This document shows, piece by piece, positions 25,723-34,360 of a stretch of 64,000 bases of DNA (the stretch's first letter is position 1; each line of letters opens with the position of its first letter). The stretch comes from Candidatus Rokuibacteriota bacterium (lineage in GTDB: Bacteria > Methylomirabilota > Methylomirabilia > Rokubacteriales > CSP1-6). A program made the translations under genes and the position numbers. The stretch covers positions 157,637 to 221,636 of the forward strand of contig QHSX01000039.1 in assembly GCA_003221695.1 (NCBI GenBank), given 5' to 3'. The notes under the pieces were generated by a model. That model worked only from the letters and a program-made list of their open reading frames with translations. It was not told the origin of the DNA and searched no databases.

Positions 25723-27006
25723 GTGTTCTTCGCCGCCGTCGCGATCCTCTTCGCCGGGCTCGTGGCGCTCTCGATGCCGATCGTCTTCGCCCTGGGCGTC
25801 TCCGGCCTCCTCGGGCTCGTCCTCGGCAACTTCTCCCTCCAGAAGCTTCCGTCGAGCCTCGTCGCGGGCTCGCAGAGCTGGGTCCTCCTCGCGATCCCGA
25901 CGTTTGTTTTCGCCGGCAGCCTGATGGAGCGCTGCGGGATGTCCTATGCGCTCGTGAACCTGGCGCGCGTGCTGGTCGGCTGGCTGCGCGGCGGGCTCGG
26001 CGTGTCGGTCGTCGTCGCCGAGTACTTCTTCTCGGGGATCTCGGGCTCGACCATCGCCGACGTGTCGGCGATCGGCGCGATGCTCACTCCGCCCTTGCTC
26101 CGCGCCGGCTACAAGCCCGAGCAGGCCGCCTCGCTCGTCGCCTCGGCGACCGCGATGGGCATCCTCGTCCCACCGGCGATCTTCATGATCGTCCTCGGGC
26201 AGATCACCGACACGTCGGTCGTGGGCATCTTCCTCGCCGGGTTCATCCCGGCGGCCGTCACCGCCCTCTGCCTCTTCGTCGTGATCATCGTCCAGGCGCA
26301 CCGGCTCAGCTGGCCGAAGGACGGGCGTCCGAGCTGGCGCGCGTTCTGGGCGGCGCTCCGCGAGTCGCTGGTGCCCATGGTGGTGCCGGTCGTCATCGTT
26401 GCGGGCTTCTACTTTGGCGCATTCACCGCTACCGAAGCCGGCGCGCTCGTCGCCTTCTACGCGATCGTCGCCGCCTTCCTCTATTACCGCAACGTCACGC
26501 TTCGCGAGATGCTGGGGCTCGTCTACGAGAGCGCGCTCCTGACCGCCGCGGTGATGTTCCTCCTCGCGGTGGCGAGCGTGTACCAGTTCCTCTTGGGGAT
26601 GCTCGGCGTGCCCGCGATGCTCGGCGAGATCCTCCAGCCGCTCGAGAGCACGCCGTGGCTCTTCCTCGTCGCCATCACGCTGCTCGTGATGATGTTCGGC
26701 ATGGTGATGGAGGGCCTGCCGGCCGCCGTCGTGCTGATCCCGGTCGTCTTCCCGACGGCCAAGCGGATCGGCATCCATCCGATCCACTTCGACATCGTGC
26801 TGACCGCCGCCGTGGGGATCGGCCTCTTCCTGCCCCCGATGGGCGTCGGGCTCCTGATGGCGATCCGCTTCGCGCGGGTCTCCGTCGGCCGGCACTTCGG
26901 GGCCTACTGGCCTTACCTGACCGCGCTGTTCGCCGGCCTGCTCCTCCTCATCGTGTTCCCGGAGATCACGCTCGTGCTGCCCCGGCGCGCCGGCCTCATC
27001 CGGTGA
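25723..27006 (+). CDS. TRAP transporter large permease (DctM-like)
   Basis: LLAIPTFVFAGSLMERCGMSYALVNLARVLVGWLRGGLGVSVVVAEYFFSGISGSTIADVSAIGAM. Confidence 0.94.
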   Translation: MFFAAVAILFAGLVALSMPIVFALGVSGLLGLVLGNFSLQKLPSSLVAGSQSWVLLAIPTFVFAGSLMERCGMSYALVNLARVLVGWLRGGLGVSVVVAEYFFSGISGSTIADVSAIGAMLTPPLLRAGYKPEQAASLVASATAMGILVPPAIFMIVLGQITDTSVVGIFLAGFIPAAVTALCLFVVIIVQAHRLSWPKDGRPSWRAFWAALRESLVPMVVPVVIVAGFYFGAFTATEAGALVAFYAIVAAFLYYRNVTLREMLGLVYESALLTAAVMFLLAVASVYQFLLGMLGVPAMLGEILQPLESTPWLFLVAITLLVMMFGMVMEGLPAAVVLIPVVFPTAKRIGIHPIHFDIVLTAAVGIGLFLPPMGVGLLMAIRFARVSVGRHFGAYWPYLTALFAGLLLLIVFPEITLVLPRRAGLIR

Positions 27007-27509
27007 CCCCTCGCGTGCACGCGGAGATCGAGACCTATGCGCGCGAGCTCGGCTGGATCCTCGACCAGGTCTGCACCGCGCTTGACGGCCTCACGGAGAC
27101 GCAGCTCAACTGGCGCCCCGCGACGGGGGCCGCGAACAGCGCGTACGCGGTCGCCAGCCACGTGGTGGGCGCCACGCGCGTGTATGCGCTCGGCTTCGGG
27201 TGCGGCCGCGAGGTCGAGCGCGACCGGACGGCGGAGTTCACCGCCTCCGGCACCGACGTCGGCTCGCTCGTCGCCGCCATCCGAGGGCTCGCGCGCGAGA
27301 TCACGGCGGCGCTCGCCGCCCTCTCGCCCGCGGAGCTCGACCGACGGTTCGTGCCGCCGCAGGCGCTCTGGGGCACGGGGCCGCCGCACGAGATCTCCCG
27401 CCGCGACGCCCTGGTGGAGAGCATCCGCCACGCCGCGCTCCATCTGGGCGAGCTCCGGCTCACGCGCGATCTCGCCGTCAGATCCGCCCGAGCCCCTCGA
27501 GGGCCTTGA
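27003..27509 (+). CDS. DinB-like family protein
   Basis: LDGLTETQLNWRPATGAANSAYAVASHVVGATRVY...LVESIRHAALHLGELRLTRDL; GTG start overlapping the dctM stop. Confidence 0.75.
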   Translation: MTPRVHAEIETYARELGWILDQVCTALDGLTETQLNWRPATGAANSAYAVASHVVGATRVYALGFGCGREVERDRTAEFTASGTDVGSLVAAIRGLAREITAALAALSPAELDRRFVPPQALWGTGPPHEISRRDALVESIRHAALHLGELRLTRDLAVRSARAPRGP

Positions 27510-28353
27510 CGACCACGCTGAGATCCGCGCCACCGTGGCCCGCCGCCAGCGCGGCCGCGTAGAGGCGCTCGGCGACGTCGGTCAGCGGGAGCGGGGCGCC
27601 GACCTCCCGGGCGGCCTCCTGGATGAGGTGCAGGTCCTTCATGAAGAGGTCGAGCTTCATCTGGGGCGGGAACTCTCCCCGCGCGATCAGCGGGCCGCGC
27701 ACCTCGAGCATGCGCGAGGTTGCCGCGCTTCGGCTCAGCACGTCGAGCACGAGTTCGAGGTCGAGCCCGGCCCGCCGAGCCATCAGGAGCGCCTCGCCCG
27801 CGGCCGCGCTGTGGAGCGCGACCAGCAGGTTCGCCACGAGCTTGAGGACCATCGCCTGGCCGGCCTGACCGATGAAGACGGCGCGCGGCAGGATCGTCTC
27901 GAGCACCGGGCGCCAGCGGTCGAACACGCGGCGCTCGCCGCCGACGAAGACGATCCCCTCGCCGTGCGCCACCATGGCGCTCGTCCCGCTGATCGGAGCG
28001 TCCAGGAACGCGAGGCCCTTCGCCGCGACCTCACGCGCCAAGCGCTCGGTCAGCGCGGGCGAAATGGTGCTCATCTGGATGATGGTTCGCCCCGGCGGGC
28101 TCAACGCCACGAGACCGCGCGGACCGAGCACGACCTCGTCGACCGACGCGAGGGACGGCAGCACGACGCACACCGCCTCGGCCGCCTTCGCGACCGCGTC
28201 GGCGGTCGGCGCCGCGCGACCGCCCAGCTCCACGAGCGCTTGCACCTTCTCGGCGACGACGTCGTAGCCGACGACGACGTGGCCGCCGGCCCGCAGGCGC
28301 GCCGCCACCGCCCCACCGAGGAGGCCGAGGCCGACGACCCCGACCGTCGCCAT
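27478..28353 (-). CDS. NAD-binding beta-hydroxyacid dehydrogenase (3-hydroxyisobutyrate dehydrogenase-like)
   Basis: VGVVGLGLLGGAVAARLRAGGHVVVGYD; FLDAPISGTSAMVAHGEGIVFVGG; K-LVANLLVALHSAAAGEALLMARRAGLD. Confidence 0.92.
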   Translation of the reverse strand: MATVGVVGLGLLGGAVAARLRAGGHVVVGYDVVAEKVQALVELGGRAAPTADAVAKAAEAVCVVLPSLASVDEVVLGPRGLVALSPPGRTIIQMSTISPALTERLAREVAAKGLAFLDAPISGTSAMVAHGEGIVFVGGERRVFDRWRPVLETILPRAVFIGQAGQAMVLKLVANLLVALHSAAAGEALLMARRAGLDLELVLDVLSRSAATSRMLEVRGPLIARGEFPPQMKLDLFMKDLHLIQEAAREVGAPLPLTDVAERLYAAALAAGHGGADLSVVVKALEGLGRI

Positions 28354-28437
28354 CAGCGCGGCGCGATCAGGTTCACAGACTCGCCTCGCGGCGCGCGTCG
28401 CCGGGCCTCCGCGGCCGCCGCTCGGCTCGCCCGGCCG

Positions 28438-29682
28438 TCAGCAGCGCGTGCACGGTGGGTAGTCGCGCGAGTACACGGGATTTTTCAGGTACTCCTCGGG
28501 CCTGTACGTCCAGAACTGAGAGACGTTCGGAAAGGTATGGATCACCGTGTTCTGGAGGCGGCCACCCACCCTCTCGACCTTGCGCACGTAGATGTTCTGG
28601 ATCGGGTTGCCGAAGTCGTCGAACCTGACGGCACCGCGGGGCGCGTCGGAGAGATCGGCGCGGCGAAACGCTCCGAGGAACTTGTCGACGGTCTCGATGT
28701 CGCCCCCGGTGGCCTCGAGCGCCGCCCTCAGCGCGACGCCCGCCACGTACGTGCCCTCCGAGTAGTACGAGGGCACCTGCTTGAACCTGGCCTCGTAGGC
28801 GGCGACGAATTTCTTGTTGGCGGGGGTCTGGAGCGCCGCCGAGTATTGATGGGCGGTGATTACCCCCAGCACCTCGTCGCCCATCGTCCGGAGCACGTGC
28901 TCGTCGGTGAACGTCCCGTTGCCGATGAGCGGCAGCCGCTCTCTGAGCCCGGCCTCGGCGTACTGCTTGCTGAAGCGCAGGGCGTCGGCGCCGGAGAAGA
29001 CGCACCACACGGCGTCCACGTCGCGGCGGAGCTGGGCGACGTACGGGGCGAAGTCGGGCGTGTTGAGCGGCGGCCAGAGCTTCTGCACCACCTGGCCCCC
29101 CGCCTCCTCGAACGTGCGGTGGAAGCCCGCCGCCACCTCCCAGCCGAAGGCGAAGTCGTAGCCGATCATCGCGATCTTCCGATACTTGAGGTTGTCGTAG
29201 ACCCACTTGCCGAACGGGTGCATGGGCTGGGCGCTCGTCCATCCGGTGCGCACGATGTAGGGGCTGCGCTTGCGCTGGGTGATGTCTTCTGAGGAGACGA
29301 TCGGGAAGATCGTCGGGACCTTCTTGCCGTCCAGGTAGGGCGCGATGGCGTACCCGACGGCGGCGCTGAGCGGGCCCAGGATCACGTGCACGCCCTGCCC
29401 CTCGACGAGGCCGCGGGCCTTGGTGAGGCCGGTGGCGGGCTTGCCCTCGTCGTCCTCGACGATGAGCTTGATCTCCCGTCCGGCCAGCCGGTATTTCTGC
29501 TCCTCGAAGTAGAGCTCGAGGCCGTTGATCATATCCCGGCCGTTGGCGGAGAGCGGCCCGGTCGTGGGCACCAGCAGCGCGACTTTGATCGGCCCGCGCT
29601 GCGCCCACGTCGGGCGCTCGCCGGCGAGCGGAAGCGCGAGCGCGGCCAGCGCGACGACCACCATCCCGAGTCTGGTTCGCAT
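28438..29682 (-). CDS. Branched-chain amino acid-type ABC substrate-binding protein, ends PPCTRC
   Basis: RGPIKVALLVPTTGPLSANGRDMINGLELYFEEQKY. Confidence 0.91.
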   Translation of the reverse strand: MRTRLGMVVVALAALALPLAGERPTWAQRGPIKVALLVPTTGPLSANGRDMINGLELYFEEQKYRLAGREIKLIVEDDEGKPATGLTKARGLVEGQGVHVILGPLSAAVGYAIAPYLDGKKVPTIFPIVSSEDITQRKRSPYIVRTGWTSAQPMHPFGKWVYDNLKYRKIAMIGYDFAFGWEVAAGFHRTFEEAGGQVVQKLWPPLNTPDFAPYVAQLRRDVDAVWCVFSGADALRFSKQYAEAGLRERLPLIGNGTFTDEHVLRTMGDEVLGVITAHQYSAALQTPANKKFVAAYEARFKQVPSYYSEGTYVAGVALRAALEATGGDIETVDKFLGAFRRADLSDAPRGAVRFDDFGNPIQNIYVRKVERVGGRLQNTVIHTFPNVSQFWTYRPEEYLKNPVYSRDYPPCTRC

Positions 29683-29786
29683 CGTGGTCTCCTCGTCTCC
29701 CCAGGAACGCGAGAGACATAGCACAGGTGCTCCGGCCAATGCTAGCCTAGGGCCTCCGAGGCGGCCCAACTCGGGAGGAGGCGGGC

Positions 29787-31010
29787 ATGATCGTTCGTGC
29801 TCTCGCGCTCTCGGCGCTCTCCGTCCTCGCCGCGGCGCCGGCCACGGCGCAGGAGGGGATCCGCGTCGGCTTCGTCACGATCCTGACCGGGCCGCTCGCG
29901 GCGCCCGGCAAAGAGATGGAGAACGGCATCGAGCTGTTCCTCCAGCAGCAGAAGCGCACGCTCGCCGGCCGGCGCGTCGAGCTGACGGTCGTCGACAGCG
30001 GTGGCCAGCCCGCCGGCACGCTCGCGCGAGCCCGCGAGCTGGTCGAGCAGCGCCGAGTCCACGTCGTCCTCGGCCCCCTGGCCGCCTTCGAGGCCTACGC
30101 GCTCGCGCCGTACGTGAACGCCCAGCACATTCCGACGATCTCGCCGAGCGCCGCCGCCGACGACCTGACCCAGCGCAAGGCGACCCAGTTCTTCGTGCGC
30201 GCGACCTCGACCTCGAGCCAACCGACCATGCCCTTCGGCGCCTACGCCGCGAAGACGCTCGGGTACCGGAAAATCGCGACCATCGCGGACGACTTCGCCT
30301 TCGGCCACGAGGTGGTGGCGGGCTTCCACAAGGCCTTCGAGGACGCGGGCGGCCAGATCGTCCAGAAGCTCTGGCCCCCGCTCGGCGCGGCGGACCAGGC
30401 GCCCTACATCGGCCAGCTCCGCCGCGACATCGACGCCGTCTTCATCGGCTTCGCCGGCGTCGCCGCGCTCCGCTTCCTCAAGCAGTTCGAGAACGCCGGG
30501 CTCAGGGGCACGATCCCGCTCCTGGCGAACCAGACCGCCGTGGACGAGGCGTTGCTGCGGAACATGGGTGACGAGGCGCTCGGCGTCGTCTCGACGATGC
30601 ACTACAGCGCCGCGCTCGACACGCCGGCGAACCGCGCCTTCGTCGGCGCCTACCAGAAGGCCTTCGGCACCGACCCGGGCTACTACTCGGTCGGCGCCTA
30701 CACGGCGGGGCTCTTCTTGAAGCACGCCCTCGAGAAGATCGGCGGCAAGGTCGAGGACACCGACGCCTTCCTCAAGGCGCTCCGCGGCGTGTCCATCGCC
30801 GACGCCCCGGGCGGGCCCATCCGCCTCGACCGGTACGGCCAGCCGATCCACAACATCTACATCCGTCGCGTCGAGAAGAAGGACGGGCGGTTGCAGAATA
30901 CCGTGATCCACACGATCGAGAACGTCAGCCAGTTCTGGACCTCTCCCGAGGACGAGTTCCTCAAGCAGCCGCCCTACTCGCGCGCCTGGCCGCCGTGCAC
31001 GCACTGCTAA
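29787..31010 (+). CDS. Branched-chain amino acid-type ABC substrate-binding protein, ends PPCTHC
   Basis: IRVGFVTILTGPLAAPGKEMENGIELFLQQQKRTLAGRRVEL. Confidence 0.91.
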   Translation: MIVRALALSALSVLAAAPATAQEGIRVGFVTILTGPLAAPGKEMENGIELFLQQQKRTLAGRRVELTVVDSGGQPAGTLARARELVEQRRVHVVLGPLAAFEAYALAPYVNAQHIPTISPSAAADDLTQRKATQFFVRATSTSSQPTMPFGAYAAKTLGYRKIATIADDFAFGHEVVAGFHKAFEDAGGQIVQKLWPPLGAADQAPYIGQLRRDIDAVFIGFAGVAALRFLKQFENAGLRGTIPLLANQTAVDEALLRNMGDEALGVVSTMHYSAALDTPANRAFVGAYQKAFGTDPGYYSVGAYTAGLFLKHALEKIGGKVEDTDAFLKALRGVSIADAPGGPIRLDRYGQPIHNIYIRRVEKKDGRLQNTVIHTIENVSQFWTSPEDEFLKQPPYSRAWPPCTHC

Positions 31011-31029
31011 CCGCCGGACGCGTCCGCGG

Positions 31030-32418
31030 ATGAGCCAGGATCTCCGGAGTTTCGTCGCCGCGTACGGGCGCGCCCACCCGGACGAGGTGGTCCGCGTCGC
31101 CGAGCCCGTCTCGATCGCGTACGACGTGATGGCGCTGGTCCTCGAATACGAGCGGCGGCGCCGCTTCCCGATCCTGATGTTCGACACGGTCGCCGGGTAC
31201 GACATCCCGATCGTCACGAACGTCGTCGCCAGCCGCCGCGCGCTCGCGTTCGCCCTGGGCGTCCCCGAGCGGGCCCTCGCCGCCGAGTACGCGCGGCGGC
31301 TCAAGGAGTACGTCAAGCCCGTCCTGGTCGCCGACCCGCCCTTCCGCCACCGGGTGCTCACCGGGAGCGACGTGGATCTGCAGGCGCTGCCCGTCCCCCG
31401 CTACTTCCCGGGCGACGCGGGCCGGTACCTGACCGCGGGCATGCTCGTGGCGCGCGATCCCGAGACCGGGGTCGAGACGGAGGGCTATCACCGCTTCCAG
31501 GTGACGGGGCGTGACCGCATGGGGGTGAGCCTCCACTCGCGGCGTCGGATGTTCGAGTATCAGCGGCGGGCCGAGGCGAAGGGCAAGCCGCTCGCGTGCG
31601 CGGTCGTGCTCGGGCTCCACCCCCTCGTCTCGATGGGCTCCCTCGCCTACCCCCCGCCCGACGTCGGCAAGTTCGAGGTCGTCGGCGGGCTGCTCGGCGA
31701 GCCGCTCCGCATCGCCCCGTGTGCGACGCTCGACCTGCACGTGCCGGCGACTGCGGAGATCGTGATCGAGGGCGAGATCCTCCCGGGCGCGCGTGAGCCC
31801 GAGGGCCCGTTCGGCGAGTTCACCGGGTACGTCTCGCGCCGCTCCACCGAGCACGTCTTCGTCGCGAAGGCGCTCGCGCTGCGCGAGCGCCCGTGGTTCC
31901 AGTCGATCGCTTCGGGTCGCGCGGGCGACCACATCACGACGCTCGGCCTCGTCCGCGAGGCCGAGATCCTGAACGCGCTGTCGCGGGCGATCCCGAACGT
32001 GACGGGTGTGCACGTGCCGTTGTCCGGAACCTCCGCGTTCACCGCCTACGTCTCCATCGCGCAGAGCCGCCCCGGCGAGGCCAAGCACGTGATCCCGATC
32101 GTGCTCGGCGTCGACCACTATCTGAAGCTGGTCATCGTGGTCGACGATGACATCGACGTGTTCGACGAATCAGACGTGTTGTGGGCGGTTGCGACACGCA
32201 TGCAGGCCGACCGTGATCTCGTCGTGATTGGAGGGAGCCTCGGCGCGCTCCTCGACCCCAGCGCCGACGAGCGCGGCGTGACCGCCAAGCTCGGCATCGA
32301 CGCGACGCGACCGTTCGGCGCGCCGTTCGCCGAGAAGCTCGTGATGGCGCCCGACCGCATGGCCTGGGCCCGGGCCCTCGTGGACCGGCTGGGCCGCCAG
32401 GAGGACCCGCGCCCATGA
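31030..32418 (+). CDS. UbiD family (de)carboxylase
   Basis: EGPFGEFTGYVSRRSTEHVFVAKALALRERPWFQSIASGRAGDH; AEIVIEGEILPGAREPEGPFGE. Confidence 0.92.
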   Translation: MSQDLRSFVAAYGRAHPDEVVRVAEPVSIAYDVMALVLEYERRRRFPILMFDTVAGYDIPIVTNVVASRRALAFALGVPERALAAEYARRLKEYVKPVLVADPPFRHRVLTGSDVDLQALPVPRYFPGDAGRYLTAGMLVARDPETGVETEGYHRFQVTGRDRMGVSLHSRRRMFEYQRRAEAKGKPLACAVVLGLHPLVSMGSLAYPPPDVGKFEVVGGLLGEPLRIAPCATLDLHVPATAEIVIEGEILPGAREPEGPFGEFTGYVSRRSTEHVFVAKALALRERPWFQSIASGRAGDHITTLGLVREAEILNALSRAIPNVTGVHVPLSGTSAFTAYVSIAQSRPGEAKHVIPIVLGVDHYLKLVIVVDDDIDVFDESDVLWAVATRMQADRDLVVIGGSLGALLDPSADERGVTAKLGIDATRPFGAPFAEKLVMAPDRMAWARALVDRLGRQEDPRP

Positions 32419-33080
32419 AGCGCTACATCGACCTCTCCGTGACCGTGGACGACGCCACGCTCAGCCCGCCCTCCACCAACATGCGGCTCGAGATCACGCC
32501 GCACCGCCGCGGCCCCGGCTTCTGGCAGGTCTCGAGCGTGCGGCAGAGCCTGCACACGGGCGCCCACATCGATTCACCCCTCCACGTCTTCAAGGACGGG
32601 ATCACCACGGCGGAGATCACCCTCGACCAGGTGATGGGCGAGGCGAGCGTCGTCGACCTCTCCTTCGTCGGCCCGAACCACGGGATCACGATCGACGATC
32701 TCCGGCGTGGCGGCGCCGACGACGTGCGGCGGGGCGACATCGTGCTGCTCCGCACCGACTGGACCGACCGGATGTACGGGCGGTGGCCCGACTACTTCAC
32801 CCAGTCGCCCTGGTGCCCGCCCGAGTCGGCGGAGTGGCTCGTCGCCCGGGGGGCGAAGACCATCGGCTTCGACTTCTTCGAGGAGTACTGCGCGCGTCTC
32901 CCCGACTTCACCTCTGAAGACTTCCCGATGCACCGCGTGATCCTCGGCGCCGGGGTGGTCATCCTGGAGGGTCTGACGAACCTCGGCGCGCTCCCGCGAC
33001 GGCGGGTCGAGTTCGCGGCGCCGTTCTACAAGATCGCGGGCGCGGAGGGCGCGCCGGCCCGGTTCTTCGCTGTAGTATGA
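32415..33080 (+). CDS. Cyclase / kynurenine formamidase-like metal hydrolase
   Basis: YIDLSVTVDD...LHTGAHIDSPLHVFKDG; GADDVRRGDIVLLRTDW; overlaps UbiD stop. Confidence 0.88.
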   Translation: MKRYIDLSVTVDDATLSPPSTNMRLEITPHRRGPGFWQVSSVRQSLHTGAHIDSPLHVFKDGITTAEITLDQVMGEASVVDLSFVGPNHGITIDDLRRGGADDVRRGDIVLLRTDWTDRMYGRWPDYFTQSPWCPPESAEWLVARGAKTIGFDFFEEYCARLPDFTSEDFPMHRVILGAGVVILEGLTNLGALPRRRVEFAAPFYKIAGAEGAPARFFAVV

Positions 33081-33129
33081 TGACCCTGCGTCGCATCGAC
33101 GTGGAGCCGCGTGCACCGGAGGCCGAACA

Positions 33130-33624
33130 ATGGATCTGCTCGAGGCGAAGGGCCGGATCGCCGAGGCCCTCGTCGAATCCATCTTTCGCCGTGCGCGTTA
33201 CGAGGTACGCCCGTACCGCCAGGAGGCGCTGCCGCTCCGATTCGGCCGTGAGGACTTCTCGCCCGACTTCTCCGTGTCGCCGGCGCCGGGGCGCGCCTCC
33301 GACGGCGAGTTCCTCGTCGAGGTCAAGTACCGGCCGTCCATCGAGCAGTTCGTGTCCGTCGAGAATCAGCGGGGCGAGCGCTCGGCGTTCCTCATGGCTC
33401 GACGCCACTGGCCCGCGCTCTATTTCGTGATCGTCACCGAGCGCCCCGAGACGGGGCGCTCGTGCTTCCAGGCCCTCTCCCTCGCGGCGCTCCGTCCCGG
33501 CGAGCCGATCCGCACGGTGGACATCGCCGAGCTCAAGGAGCTCCGGATCTTCCGCCACAACATCGAGGACCACGAGCAGCTCATCCGGCGGATCTTCACC
33601 CTCCTCTCCGGCGCGACGGTGTAA
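33130..33624 (+). CDS. Hypothetical protein with PD-(D/E)XK nuclease-like motif
   Basis: EDFSPDFSVSPAPGRASDGEFLVEVKYRPS reads as D-x(n)-E-x-K core. Confidence 0.5.
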   Translation: MDLLEAKGRIAEALVESIFRRARYEVRPYRQEALPLRFGREDFSPDFSVSPAPGRASDGEFLVEVKYRPSIEQFVSVENQRGERSAFLMARRHWPALYFVIVTERPETGRSCFQALSLAALRPGEPIRTVDIAELKELRIFRHNIEDHEQLIRRIFTLLSGATV

Positions 33625-33630
33625 CGCGCC

Positions 33631-34360
33631 TCAGCCGAGCGCGCGGATCATCAGCCACACGCCGATCGCGCCCAGGAACACGAGGACGACGCGATTGAAC
33701 GCCCGCGCGTCGAGGCGGTCCTGCACCCGGAGACCGAGCGCGAACGCGCCCACGCCGACCGCCGCGAGCGCGAGCGATGCGCCGAAGCGTCGCCCGTCGA
33801 GGAGGCCGACGGCCACGAGCGAGACCAGCTGGACGAGCTTGTAAGCGAGGAACGTGACGGCGATCGAGCGGACGAACTCGTCCTTCTCCATCCCGAGCGC
33901 GTAGAAGTAGAGGATCAGCGGCAGGCTCGGCACGTTGGTGACGCCGCCCACGACCCCCGCGACGAGACCAACGGGCGCCGCGAGCCATCGCTCCCACGAC
34001 GGCGCCACCCGCGGCGACACGGCCAGCGCGTTGAGGGTCACGAAGAGCACCACGAAGCCGCCGAGCGCGAGCGTCACGGTCTGAGCATCGAGCTCCGCGA
34101 GCGCCGCCGTGCCGAGGACCGTCCCGGCACCACCGAAGAGGAGCAGCGGCGCGAGGCGCCGAACCGTCGCCGCGAGCCCGCCCCGTCGGCGCGCCTGGAT
34201 GCCGTCCATCACGAGGTTCGGGACGACCAGGACCGCGACCGCCGTCTTCACGTCGAGGAAGAGCGCCAGGAGCGGCGTGCCGAGCGTGGGGAAGCCGAAG
34301 CCGATGGCCCCCTTGACGAACGCGGCGACGAGGACCGCGAGGGTCGGGCCTAGGAGGGGG
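33631..34360 (-). CDS. TauE/SafE-like membrane transporter (5' end approximate)
   Basis: LAVLVAAFVKGAIGFGFPTLGTPLLALFLDVKTAVAVLVVPNLVMD...GVVGGVTNVPSLPLILYFYALGMEK. Confidence 0.82.
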
